Source: Parachlamydiales bacterium
GTDB lineage: Bacteria > Chlamydiota > Chlamydiia > Chlamydiales > Parachlamydiaceae
Direction: 5' to 3'
DNA: 64,000 nucleotides
Assembly (NCBI GenBank): GCA_020051075.1
Contig: JAGVJP010000088.1
Span: 1 to 64,000 of the forward strand
This document shows positions 43,803 to 54,000 of this stretch, piece after piece (within the stretch, counting starts at the first letter, position 1; each line of letters opens with the position of its first letter). Position numbers and translations under genes: made by a program. The notes under the pieces were generated by a model. It searched no databases. It had not been told where the DNA came from and saw nothing but the letters and a program-made list of their open reading frames with translations.

Positions 43803-45566
43803 TTATTCTAAAACAACCCCTTTATAGATGAGCGCTTTCTCAGGATCTAAAGTGATGAGCTGTCCTTCTTTCAAGATGCTGCATGCGGTATCCGCTCGCA
43901 ATAAGAGTGGTTTTCCTAAATTCAGAGCTGCTTTCTTCGCATATTTCTCAGAGGCGACGTCATTGATATGGTTTTGTAAAATGATCGCTTTAGCGACTTG
44001 CAAAAGATGAAGATAGGAATCATCGCATTTAGCAATGACAAGCATCTGATCTTTGACTTCAAACGGTTTCTTTGCCTCAGGCGCCAGGACAATGACCGCA
44101 TTGCCATGCACGCGCTCTCCATATCCCGCATGGCCTCGCACAAGTACATCGCCGATGTTTTCTACTATCATCATGTTTGTCGTTCCAGAAACACCAAACG
44201 GCGTCCCCGCAGTGACGACAACGAGGTCTCCATAGCTCACCAAGTGGTTCTCCAAAGCAAAGGCGCTGACTAATTCAAAACCTTCATCGATGGTTTGGCA
44301 TGTTTGATTGAAATAAGGGATGACTCCCCAGTTGAAGGCCATCTGATGATAGCATTTTTCTTGTGGCGTCATCGCGATGATGGGCATCTTCGGTCTCAAG
44401 CGGGAAACCAGCCGCGCTGTTGCCCCTCCGCGAGTAAAAGCGAAAATAGCCTTGGCATTGGAGCTATAGGCAGTTTTAACGGTTGCTAGCGTCACAGCAG
44501 AAGGGACGTCGTGGTAGACGAGCGGGGCATGTTGATCAAAAAAAGAGCGATAGTTGAAGTCTGCTTCAGCGTCTTCGATGATGCTTTTCATGACATTAAC
44601 TGTCTCGATTGGATACCGCCCGATAGCCGTTTCCCCTGACAACATGACCGCAGAGGTGCTGTCGTAGATAGCATTAGCGACGTCTGAGGTTTCAGCCCTT
44701 GTCGGACGGGGATTGTGAATCATTGACTCCAACATCTGTGTTGCTGTGACGACAGGTTTACCTGCGAGATAGCTTTTGCGTATCATCATTTTTTGAAGAC
44801 GAGGGACGTGGCTGATGGGCACTTCGACGCCTAGATCTCCACGGGCAATCATGATGCCGTCAGCTGCTTGGACAATATTATCGAAATTTTGTACCCCTTC
44901 ATTATTTTCGATTTTAGCAATGACCAAGATGTCGCTCTTATTTTCATCGGTGAGCAGTTTTTTAATGGTGAGTACATGTTCTGCAGAACGGACAAACGAA
45001 GCGGCAATGATATCGACATTTTCTCTGCAGCCAAATTTAATGTCTTCGATATCCTTCTCTGTGACTGCCGGGAGATCTAGATGAATGTCTGGGATGTTGA
45101 CTCCTTTGTTGGAGCGGATGATTCCCCCATTGGCCAGTTCAACGACAACACCGTCGTCGTCTTTTTCAATCACGTAAGAAGTGAAGTTGCCGTCATCGAA
45201 TAAGATCCGTGTGCCTATCGGCAGCTGTTCGAGGATGTATCCAGGAAGAATCGACGCTTGCGTCTCATCACCGACGATAGGATCTTTCAGGAGGCGCCAT
45301 TGCTGGTTAGGTCTAAGAGGTACCTCTCCCCCTTTGATCTTCCCGAGTCTTATTTCTGGGCCTTTCGTGTCGAGCATGATCGCAAGAGGACATTGTAATT
45401 GCAGGCGTGCTTCTTTGAGGAGGTTGATTGAGAGTAAATGTTCTTCATGCGTGCCATGGCTAAAGTTCAGTCTTGCCACATTCATCCCAGCATGTATCAG
45501 GGCAATAATTTGTGACAGACTATTCACTGAAGGCCCGATGGTGCAAATAATTTTCGTTCGAGTCAT
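43803..45566 (-). CDS. pyk: Pyruvate kinase
   Basis: A 587-residue glycolytic enzyme converting PEP and ADP to pyruvate and ATP. Motifs: TKIICTIGPSVNSL at the start, MNVARLNFSHGTHEEH, MLDTKGPEIRLG, the catalytic-lysine motif ILVIAKIENNEG and MIARGDLGVEVP. A C-terminal PEP-utiliser-like mobile domain (about 480-587) makes it longer than the basic enzyme, as in Bacillus-type kinases. Good GAGGGG site. From memory, pyk and uvrA are neighbours in Chlamydia; here about 14 kb lies between them. Confidence 0.96.
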   Translation of the reverse strand: MTRTKIICTIGPSVNSLSQIIALIHAGMNVARLNFSHGTHEEHLLSINLLKEARLQLQCPLAIMLDTKGPEIRLGKIKGGEVPLRPNQQWRLLKDPIVGDETQASILPGYILEQLPIGTRILFDDGNFTSYVIEKDDDGVVVELANGGIIRSNKGVNIPDIHLDLPAVTEKDIEDIKFGCRENVDIIAASFVRSAEHVLTIKKLLTDENKSDILVIAKIENNEGVQNFDNIVQAADGIMIARGDLGVEVPISHVPRLQKMMIRKSYLAGKPVVTATQMLESMIHNPRPTRAETSDVANAIYDSTSAVMLSGETAIGRYPIETVNVMKSIIEDAEADFNYRSFFDQHAPLVYHDVPSAVTLATVKTAYSSNAKAIFAFTRGGATARLVSRLRPKMPIIAMTPQEKCYHQMAFNWGVIPYFNQTCQTIDEGFELVSAFALENHLVSYGDLVVVTAGTPFGVSGTTNMMIVENIGDVLVRGHAGYGERVHGNAVIVLAPEAKKPFEVKDQMLVIAKCDDSYLHLLQVAKAIILQNHINDVASEKYAKKAALNLGKPLLLRADTACSILKEGQLITLDPEKALIYKGVVLE

Positions 45567-45630
45567 TACCCCTCAAAGTTCTGTTTATTAGAGTGATAAT
45601 GGATTTCAGCTTCTATGTCAACATCCATGC

Positions 45631-45683
45631 CCTATCTTTCTTATCCTTCCCATCCTGTCAATTTTAAAGGATAGGAAGGATGG
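45631..45683. repeat. Family A repeat
   Basis: CCTATCTTTCTTATCCTTCC-CATCCTG faces AGGATAGGAAGGATGG across TCAATTTTAA. It lies between pyk and the next leftward gene. Confidence 0.75.
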
Positions 45684-45784
45684 TTGGAAATGACTTTAGG
45701 TTGTGCTACTTTTTGACATGTGCCCATTTGCGGTTGTCTGTTTAGTGTTTTAATTGATGACATAACAAAACTACATACCGTTGC

Positions 45785-47080
45785 TCATATCGTTTCTAAT
45801 TCAAGCCATTTAGCATTCCATTTTGTTATCATTTCAGATTCAGCGCGAAAAAAAACTTCTCTCATTGTAGTTGCTGTTTTGGGAAATCGGAATCGAAACC
45901 CAGGGGAAAAAAAACCTTTTTTGGCTATTTCATCAAAATTATAATCGAATTGACTTAGGATGCTTTGAAAAAAGTTATTGATTTCATTCAATAATGGGGA
46001 CAAATCGCCTTGTCTTGAAAGATGTTTAATGTAAGGATGGTTAGATATAGAACATGGTAATTTGATGACCTGCTCTATTGAATACCATAGCTGGCGGTTA
46101 GTGATCGAAATCAAACCCCCTAACCCTGACTTATCCGACCACCAACGAAAAGCAGTTGATAGACAAACAGGTTCAGAAATCTCTGTTAGATTAAAAATCT
46201 CAAAACCCTGATTTATGCATTGGTGAATGATTCTATAATATAGTTCATTTATTACAATAGTCAATTTGTTATCAGAAAAATTACATGCTCTAACCGTCGT
46301 TTGATCTTTAATTTCAAGAAGATTTTCCCAATCAGCCTCTGGGATCCATTTCAATCTGGAAGATGGGAGTTTATGATTTATCATCGCAGAGAGAGCATAA
46401 ACACGAGCGATTCCTCCAGTACAGAATCTACTAGGCTCTCGTCTTCTAATGGATCCTCGAATTTGAGGAATTAAATAAGGTTCTTGATTACTTATTTGTG
46501 CGAATTCTTCCTGTTGCGACACTCTGATTATTCGTCTTTCACTGCTTTTCTCAGCTGGTAATGGGTGAGAAAAAGTGAGGGCTGTGTCATCTTGTATTAA
46601 AGGTGGCGCGCTACTCGATGATGAAGATGATGAAGAGGTTTGAGAATCAGCTAATAATTCTTCGTTTGAACCTCCTATATCAGTATATTGCAAATGATCG
46701 GGAATCGTGCTATGAAAAGATTGTGGGCTTGATGACTCTTCACATTGAATTAAAGTCCTGTCGGCAATAGGTAAGGAATCAGAAGGATAAGAATCACTAT
46801 CTACTCGGAGGAAACCTACAATTGCCTGATCATCTAAAGAGGAAATTTCGTTCTTGGATGAAAATACGATTTGGGATACTACACGAGGAGGTCCAGAAGC
46901 AGGTTCTCGACGCTCAGGTGTTGGAGTAAAAAATTTGTTGATAAATTCACTGTAACCTAAGTTTTTGGGCGAAGTTCCCCAAGAATCTCCGGATGAAGCT
47001 AATGTTGAGGAATTGAAATCCCAAAGTTGTGCGTCTTCATCGTATCTGCCCGGAGTCATGCCTGATCCATATGATAACAT
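45785..47080 (-). CDS. FRWW-family hypothetical protein 1
   Basis: A 431-residue protein, the most divergent of four paralogues. A long Ser-rich, probably disordered N-terminal half leads to a shared RRIIRVSQ...EPYL motif (near residue 180) and a C-terminal domain with FRWWSDK (about 310), VIKLP, NHPYIKHLS, EINNFFQSIL and a terminal KWNAKWLEL. AGGTTATTAT precedes the ATG. No signal peptide or membrane segment is seen. I do not recognise the family outside this window; a type III effector family is a guess based on the layout. Confidence 0.75.
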   Translation of the reverse strand: MLSYGSGMTPGRYDEDAQLWDFNSSTLASSGDSWGTSPKNLGYSEFINKFFTPTPERREPASGPPRVVSQIVFSSKNEISSLDDQAIVGFLRVDSDSYPSDSLPIADRTLIQCEESSSPQSFHSTIPDHLQYTDIGGSNEELLADSQTSSSSSSSSSAPPLIQDDTALTFSHPLPAEKSSERRIIRVSQQEEFAQISNQEPYLIPQIRGSIRRREPSRFCTGGIARVYALSAMINHKLPSSRLKWIPEADWENLLEIKDQTTVRACNFSDNKLTIVINELYYRIIHQCINQGFEIFNLTEISEPVCLSTAFRWWSDKSGLGGLISITNRQLWYSIEQVIKLPCSISNHPYIKHLSRQGDLSPLLNEINNFFQSILSQFDYNFDEIAKKGFFSPGFRFRFPKTATTMREVFFRAESEMITKWNAKWLELETI

Positions 47081-47226
47081 ATAATAACCTATAAATTTTT
47101 TTTATTAAAGAATTAAAAGAATATTATAATTAACTTCGATTAATTATTCAAGTTTTTTTAACTGACAACGAACGTTTTGGGGTATTTTAATAACTATGTC
47201 AAGCCACTCCCTCTGAATAACAAACT

Positions 47227-47343
47227 ATCCTGCCTCATCTTTCCTATCCTCCCTATCTTGTAAAAATTGACAGGATGGTAAGACTGCAAGACGACGAGAG
47301 TCTTAGCCTGATGCGTATGGGTTGGGAAGGATAAGAGGGATGG
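47227..47343. repeat. Family A repeat with insertion
   Basis: CATCTTTCCTATCCTCCC-TATCTTG and TTGACAGGATGG, then an insert with hairpin AAGACT...AGTCTT and TAGCCTGATGCGTATGG, then GGGAAGGATAAGAGGGATGG. Confidence 0.7.
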
Positions 47344-47451
47344 TTTTTCCAAAATTCCGATGGTCAATTTTGGAAACAAGTTGTGAGTGAATAACAATCT
47401 TGATTAATAACGGTTAATCGATTAAGAATAGGGTTGCTAAGAGGAGAAATC

Positions 47452-48054
47452 ATGAGATTAGCGTTGTTGGGAAAATTGCTTAGCCTATTCATTCTTGGAC
47501 AAGCGCTGTCTTTAAACGGCTCCGTCGAAGAAATCGTCATCAAGTGGAATGCTTTTACTTGCGATAATGTCTGTATCCCTGGAATTGAAATGAACCTAAA
47601 TGCCATCAAACGGATCGATAATCTGAAAATTAACGCTCGCTCAGGAGTTGCTGCGATGACATGGGACCCCAATTACCCCTTCATCTATGAGCCATTCCGT
47701 CTTGCCATGTCAGCAGCTGGCGTTCGGATCAACGACATCCGATTGACAGTGAGGGGAAGAATCGCCAGCGATTCAGAGAATTTCTATTTAATCTCTAATG
47801 GGGATATGGCGAGGTTTTTGCTTATTGGTCCCATCAAGGTGCAAGAAGATCGTTACATCCCGAAAAATATTGCAAGCCACGCTTTCGATGCTGAAACAAA
47901 AATGCGATTGTATGATGCCCAGGACAATGGACTCGATGTCATAGTCACAGGACCACTTTATTTGCCGACTCAGTATCCCCGTACATTGGTGGCGGGGCAA
48001 ATCAAGATCGATACCAAACACAAGAAGATGAATCCAGCCTACATGCGTCAGTGA
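47452..48054 (+). CDS. Secreted protein with HMA-like CxxxC domain
   Basis: A 200-residue protein starting at ATG 47452 after GAGGAG (a longer frame to 47434 lacks a site). A signal peptide (about 1-22) is followed by WNAFTCDNVCIPGIEMNLNA, a strand VAAMTWDPNYPF and a FRLAMSAAGVRI helix. The order of Cys pair, helix, strand, WDP and helix resembles heavy-metal-associated (ferredoxin-like) domains, with CxxxC instead of CxxC. The C-terminal 110 residues are beta-rich. Metal binding is an inference. Confidence 0.7.
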   Translation: MRLALLGKLLSLFILGQALSLNGSVEEIVIKWNAFTCDNVCIPGIEMNLNAIKRIDNLKINARSGVAAMTWDPNYPFIYEPFRLAMSAAGVRINDIRLTVRGRIASDSENFYLISNGDMARFLLIGPIKVQEDRYIPKNIASHAFDAETKMRLYDAQDNGLDVIVTGPLYLPTQYPRTLVAGQIKIDTKHKKMNPAYMRQ

Positions 48055-48110
48055 AAAGTTGTGACTTAGGGGTCGACTGATTCGGTCCTAATTTTATTTT
48101 CTCGATTATG

Positions 48111-48262
48111 ATCCTGCCCTATCTTTCCTATCCTCCCTATCCTGCTAAAAATTGACAGGATGGGAAGGATATAAAGGATGATGGTGCGTAAGATATTCGC
48201 TATCCTGCCCTATCTTTCCTATCCTCCCTATCCTACTAAAAATTGACAGGATGGTAAGGCTG
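48111..48262. repeat. Tandem family A repeats with shared spacer
   Basis: Two copies (48111-48180 and 48201-48262), each CCCTATCTTTCCTATCCTCC-CTATCCT then AAAAATTGACAGGATGG. The spacer GATGGTGCGTAAGATATTCG is found again, inverted and slightly changed, at about 59952-59990 between another pair. Confidence 0.85.
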
Positions 48263-48300
48263 CAAGAAGGTGAAGATCTTAATCTGCTGCGTATGGATCC

Positions 48301-48362
48301 AAGTTTGGACTTCTGCAATTACCTCATAAAGTCCATTAAAACTTTTGAAATTACCTCTTAAA
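48301..48362. repeat. Family B half repeat
   Basis: GCAATTACCTCATAAAGTCC and GAAATTACCTCTTAAAG are two half-units of family B at the end of FRWW gene 2. Confidence 0.5.
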
Positions 48363-49503
48363 GCTCTAATTCTCTTGATTTTATTTTATTCATTTCAGCT
48401 TCCCATTTTCTCAAAAATTGAGTTTCTACATCCACTACAAATTTTATATAAGCTGATTTCCTTTTACCTAATACTGGTTTGGTTTTTTCGTCCCATTGGA
48501 CGATACTGTGAAAAAATAGATTTATCTCCCCTATTAAATGATCGAGAGAATCTTGAGCTGCAAGATGATGGAGGTATTCGTTATTGCATAGAGCTGGGGG
48601 CAGCTTGATTTTTCGTCCTATAGTGTTGGTGTCTATTGTTTTATTTTTGATCTCTAGTTTGGGAAAGGTCTTTTTGGCATCAAACCACCATCGAAATATT
48701 GTGTGAAGACCAGAGCCCAAACTGGCGCAAATTAGCTCATCAAATTTACGGTTAATCACAAGAATCAAAGTGTCATCCTCAAAGGTAATAGGTCCAACTA
48801 GATTTGTGTTTTGACTAAGTTCAAGCCATTCAGAAACGCTGAGCCATGTTGGCTTTAAATCAGGGAGCTTTGCGCTTAACAAACGATGAATCGCATGACA
48901 ACGAGTAAGTGATCTACTTTTGCGTGGTTTAAAGCTTCTCGGGCAGGGGGGAATAGGCATGTCTATCGACACAGGAGGATAAGGTTCTGATTCATTTCGT
49001 GTGAGAGGTAATTCTGGTCTGATCATTCGGTTTGTGCTACGTTCTGATGATGCTGGAGTTGTCCAATCAACATGTGGGAATGGATGTGCCTGATATGTGC
49101 ACTGCGAAGTTGCGATTGTATCATCTTGTAGTGAAGTTGTTGCGACGTAAGGTGAAGAAGAAGATGATGTGATTTGGGGAAATAAAACTGGATCCTCTAT
49201 TGGAAATGTGCGGAAATTGGATGACCTTGTTCTCCATACTTTATTTATGTCACTCGATGATGATATTTCGTCCGAATCATCTAGTAATGGAGATGAGAAT
49301 ACGATGCCTGATAATGAATCTGGCACTATGGCGCTTTGGCTGGAGGGCTCTAAACAAACCAAATCTGGAAAATCACATGAAGGGGTGTGTAAATCGGGAC
49401 TTTCCCAAAAATTTCCGGACACATTCAATTTATTGAAGGGGGAATTTTCTTCTTTGTAGGGTGGCGTGTCCCATATTGAGCTTAATCCTGATGTTGTTAA
49501 CAT
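48358..49503 (-). CDS. FRWW-family hypothetical protein 2
   Basis: A 381-residue paralogue. The disordered Ser/Pro-rich N-terminus carries the shared NRMIRPE...SEPYPP motif (near residue 160-180). The C-terminal domain has HAIHRLLSAKLPDLKPTW, FRWWFDAK (about 268), IGRKIKLPPALCNNEYLHHL, GEINLFFHSIV and a final ETQFLRKWEAEMNKI. AAGGTAATAATATA precedes the ATG. It is closest to FRWW protein 3, its neighbour, so these two look like a recent tandem duplication. Confidence 0.78.
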   Translation of the reverse strand: MLTTSGLSSIWDTPPYKEENSPFNKLNVSGNFWESPDLHTPSCDFPDLVCLEPSSQSAIVPDSLSGIVFSSPLLDDSDEISSSSDINKVWRTRSSNFRTFPIEDPVLFPQITSSSSSPYVATTSLQDDTIATSQCTYQAHPFPHVDWTTPASSERSTNRMIRPELPLTRNESEPYPPVSIDMPIPPCPRSFKPRKSRSLTRCHAIHRLLSAKLPDLKPTWLSVSEWLELSQNTNLVGPITFEDDTLILVINRKFDELICASLGSGLHTIFRWWFDAKKTFPKLEIKNKTIDTNTIGRKIKLPPALCNNEYLHHLAAQDSLDHLIGEINLFFHSIVQWDEKTKPVLGKRKSAYIKFVVDVETQFLRKWEAEMNKIKSRELEL

Positions 49504-49721
49504 TATATTATTACCTTGAATTTATTAATTAATATAAGCATTTTACAACAAAAAATATATTTTGTATAGTCTATTTTATAAAGATTCAGCGGGGTAAAAA
49601 AGATAGAAAATTAAATAAGTTGAATTTTTTATTCATTTAAAAAATTCCAACTAAAGAACATAAAGGGAACGGACAAGGGACCGCAAGATGTTATTGGCGA
49701 TAGCTCACGGGTAGGGCTGTT
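49504..49721. other. A/T-rich gap with family B fragment
   Basis: AAAGGGAACGGACAAGGGAC at 49663-49682 is a family B half-unit. No gene is seen; the promoter of FRWW gene 2 is presumably in the A/T-rich 49510-49620. Confidence 0.4.
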
Positions 49722-50834
49722 TCAGACTATAAATCCTTTGTATTGGGGTTTTACCTTATTCATCCCAGCTTCCCATTTTGACAAGAATAAAGTTTCAACA
49801 CCCTCCACAAGTAGTTTTATTGAAGTTATTGTCTTATTTTGATGACTATTTTCAAATGTTTTTACAATATTGTGAAAAAATAGATTTATCTCCCCGCATA
49901 AAACATCGAGAGAGTTTTGAGTTGCAAGGTGATGAAGATACTTGTTATTGTGCAGACGTGGGGGCAGCTTGATTTTTCGTCCTATAGTGCTGGTGTCTAT
50001 AATATAGTTTTTGATCTCAAGTTCGGGAGAGAGCTCCTTGGTGTCAGACCACCAACGAAATCGAGTATTTTTTGTAATTTGTCCTCTCTTTTCAGATTTA
50101 TCGTCAGTAGTTTGAACGCCATAATTCAAATAATCATGCAGTACGATATCAAACAAACGATTGACCGCAAGAATGATAGTGTTGTCTTTAAACATAATAG
50201 GTTTAACAAGATTTTCGTATTGTAGGAGTGCACTCCAATCAGAATCTATGACCCATTTAGGCTTGGAAGCAGGGAGTTGAGCGCTTAACAAACGGCGAAT
50301 GGCATCACAACGAGTGATTGATTTACAAGTTTTGTGAGGTTGTGAGATTATTGGCAAAGAAGGATAAGGTTCTGTTGGAAAAATGTTGTCTTGAAAGATA
50401 GGAAATTCTTTCGATGGTTTGATTAATCGTTGAGTTTTTCTTGTCGATTTCGGCATCGATGAGAACGCCTCTCCTGCTGAAGTTTGATTGAAGGCTTCTT
50501 GCGACGTTGATGATGAAGGGACATCAAATGAAATCGAAACACCGGAAAAAAAATCTTCTGGCGGATCGATTATGCTGAATGAGGTTTCTCCCCATTCTTG
50601 AAAAGCGGTTTCAGCCCATTCAAAAATCTCTGGATCGGAGAAAACTTCTTCTTCTTGTGAATAGTATAGATCTGCATCGACACTTCTAGTTTGTGGAGCC
50701 CCGACAGCGCTAAATGATGGGGTTTCCCATGGTCCGCAGGAGCTATTTTTCCATTCCTCTATCTCTGCCTGTGTGAGAGACGTTAAGTAGGACGTTGTCC
50801 TCCAGTCCCCCGTGTAAAAAGTATTTGTTAACAT
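49722..50834 (-). CDS. FRWW-family hypothetical protein 3
   Basis: A 370-residue paralogue starting MLTNTFYTGDW; I chose ATG 50834 because its start aligns with the other members, though the frame runs ten residues further. Shared motifs: QRLIKPSKEF...EPYPSL, CDAIRRLLSAQLPASKPKW, FRWWSDTK (about 258), IGRKIKLPPRLHNNKYLHHL, GEINLFFHNIV and ETLFLSKWEAGMNKV. No signal peptide. Function unknown. Confidence 0.78.
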   Translation of the reverse strand: MLTNTFYTGDWRTTSYLTSLTQAEIEEWKNSSCGPWETPSFSAVGAPQTRSVDADLYYSQEEEVFSDPEIFEWAETAFQEWGETSFSIIDPPEDFFSGVSISFDVPSSSTSQEAFNQTSAGEAFSSMPKSTRKTQRLIKPSKEFPIFQDNIFPTEPYPSLPIISQPHKTCKSITRCDAIRRLLSAQLPASKPKWVIDSDWSALLQYENLVKPIMFKDNTIILAVNRLFDIVLHDYLNYGVQTTDDKSEKRGQITKNTRFRWWSDTKELSPELEIKNYIIDTSTIGRKIKLPPRLHNNKYLHHLATQNSLDVLCGEINLFFHNIVKTFENSHQNKTITSIKLLVEGVETLFLSKWEAGMNKVKPQYKGFIV

Positions 50835-51035
50835 ATTAGTGTCTTTATTGATAGATAAAAACAATCAATATAAACAATAATTAGTATTTAATCAAATACA
50901 ATTATCGATTGTCCGAAAAGTAAAGTAATTCCAGTACGACATTGTTTCATTAATCGAGAGGAAAACAGTTCACAAAGTACTTAGAAAGAGAAAGATGAAA
51001 CAAATCGTCATGTAACACGACATCAAATAAACATA

Positions 51036-54000
51036 TTAACGCCTTTTAATCATTTTTTTTGGAGAAAAGCTTTGCTTCGACGAAGATGAGGATGAGCTAG
51101 CGGAAGCACTCGACGTCTTCTGCTTATTAGATGCCTCACGAGCCTCAAGGACTTTACCCCAATACAATTCTCCTAAAACGCTTAAAGAGACCTGTTTACG
51201 TACCATATCGGACTGTTCTTTCAACCCTTCCGTTTCGATCAAGCGATAGGTAACCAACATTCCCGGATCTATATTTTTGAGGATGAGCGCACATCTCGCT
51301 GCTTCGTTGAATTTCTTTTGCTTCAGATAGTACTGCAATAGGGCAAGGGCGATTTTACCTCGTTCCATGGTTGGGATCTTTGGATTAATCACCCAATCTT
51401 TGATGTTTGCTTCATGCCATTCCATTTGCTTGGTTTTTTTGGAGAGGATAGAGGTGTAGAGAAGGAAGCAGATAGAATCAGGGGTGTATGCGCGATGCTC
51501 CCTGATAATCGAATCTAACATTGTAAATACCTGACCATAGCGTTTACGACGGAGATTTGTCATTGAAGAAACGATCGCGTTGAGGAGAGCTATTTCCTTA
51601 CTACTATTTTTTACTTTTTGACCCTCTTCTCCCCTCTTTTTTCTAAGCTCTACTTCCTTTTCCAAATAGGACAAAGCCTCTTTAAATTGACCGCTTCGAC
51701 TCAGAGCTGTTTCGAGGTTGTTATATATTGTTGGCAGCAGTGGGTGATCTTCGGTTAAATCTCCTCTAGATTCCAACATCTTCTTCAATAGTTTGACAGC
51801 TTTTTGGTGATAACCAACGTTGGTTAGAGCATTGGCTAAATTATTGCGGTGTCTAATCGCATTAGAATGGTCTTCTCCATATTTCGCCACCTGCCAATCG
51901 AGAACTTGCCGTTCGAATTGTAACGACTCTTTAAAGCGTTCCAGTTGTTTCAAGGTGATGCTAATGTTGCTGAGGATATTTCCAATGGTTGTATGATTGT
52001 TACCGTAGATCTCTTGGAATATTTTTAAAGCAAGTTTTTGATGAGCCAATGCTGTTGCTTTATCTCCGAGATCTGCTTCCGTAAAACCCAAATTATTGTA
52101 ACTCATCGCAACGTCGGGATGAGATTCTCCAAATATTTTAAGTCTGATTTCTAGAGCTTTAACGTGATGATTTTTAGCTTTTTCCAGTTGATCAAGGTGA
52201 TTAAGATTATTGCCTAAATGATAATATACGTCAGCTACAACAGGATGGCTCACTCCATAATATCCTTCTGCGTAGACCGATTGTTTGATTAATGCCTCGA
52301 CAGCATTCTTCTCAAGGCCGAGGGAAGAATAAATAAAGCTGAGCCTGCCATAAGCAGAGATGATTGCAGGGTGAAACTGACCAAAAGCTCTTTCGAGTTG
52401 TATGATGAGCTTTTTTTGCTTGTCCAGTTGAGGGATAAGATGATAAGCAGTTGCTATTGCCTCATGGATGAGCACTTTGGGGTGATCCGGCCGTCTGTAG
52501 ATCGAGATTAATATTTTTCTCGCCTCTTCCGACGCAGTTTGTGCAAGAGGATAATTGCGATTCTCCTCATAAGCAATTTTCGCTTCCAACTGGGGATTTT
52601 CGGCAGCGCTGTGGTCGACTATCAACTGAGAGAGTGGATCCTTCGGCTTGCTGCGGGTTCTTTTCTTTGTAAGGCTTTTAGCAAATTCAAGATATTCTTT
52701 AGCCTTAGAAAATTCTTCTCGGTTGAGTTGAAGGTGACTTTGTAAACGATAAGTGACTTCAAGCATTTTTTGATGTGCGCTGATTTCTTTTTCTAATGTC
52801 TTTATTTGCTTGCGGATGCTTTCGTCTGGCATGTGAACACTAGAACTTGAAGAGGAGCTCTGTAACGAAGAAAGTCCTTCACCCGGAAGAGAAACCTGCT
52901 CCTTCAAGGCAGAGAGCCGGTTTTCTTTTTCTTCTAAAGCACTTTTTAGAATCGTTTCAGCTTGGAAATAGGCTGCTGCCGCTCCCGTTTCATCATCCTG
53001 GATTTTAGCCTGTTGTTTTAATATGCTCCCGATTTTGGTGTGCAGACGTGCCTGCAATAGGGGGCTCTCTAGATGGAAAGTGAGAGCTTCTCGAAAATGT
53101 TCGAGCGCATCGGTATATTGCGCCAAAATGAATTTAACATCTCCCAAAAGTTCTAAAGACTCAGGAGTCTTTTCCGTTTCTTGTTCTAGTGCTCCTTCGG
53201 CTGCGAGAAGATCGTTAAATCGATTTGCGATGACACCTTTGATATAGAACGAATCATTGTAAAATCGTTCTTGTTGCAACGCTCCAACGGGATTTTCATC
53301 AGCATTCGCGAGTGCATAGAACTTCGTCATCGCTTGCCAAAAGGGGATAAGTCGATAATAAAGGGGGGAAATGACCACTTTATTGTCTTCAATATCCTTG
53401 GCTTGATGTTGTCCATAAGAGAAGCAAAGGGACAGACGAAGTTCTTGACCTAGCATGAGCAGCTCTTTCAAATCTTGAGCGCCTCCTGGGGTCAGGACCC
53501 CCCTCTCCTGGAGTTCTTCAACTCTGCCCCAGCTTGTGCGGCTCTTAAGATTGTAATAGTCAGCCAAACCATTCATCATCGTATTCATGAACCGAGATAA
53601 GTCGTTGTTGAGCTGGTCGAATTTTCCTACAGTTTCTTCTTCAAAATCAAGAGTGAAAGGTTGCAGATCATCTTCCATTAGGATCAACGCCCTTTCTTGT
53701 CGCATTTCCGGAGTGAGGTTCGTTTGTACAAGGGTTTCGAATTCAGTAACAAGAGTTTCGCCCTCTGGCGATCCTGTCACAAAGACAACGTTGCTGAGGA
53801 GCGTGGGGAGGTGAATTCTTTCTAGAGCCCACAATTCATTTTTGGTTTGATGTAAGTGGCGTGCCAATTTCTTTACGTTGTGAATTAATGGACGTTGAGA
53901 TGACGTGTAGCTGTATTGCCCAAAACGAAAGCCCCGCGGGGTGATGTCGTCAGACAGCCAAGATAGCCTTCTGATGTTGAACTCTGATAGTGGCGATTCC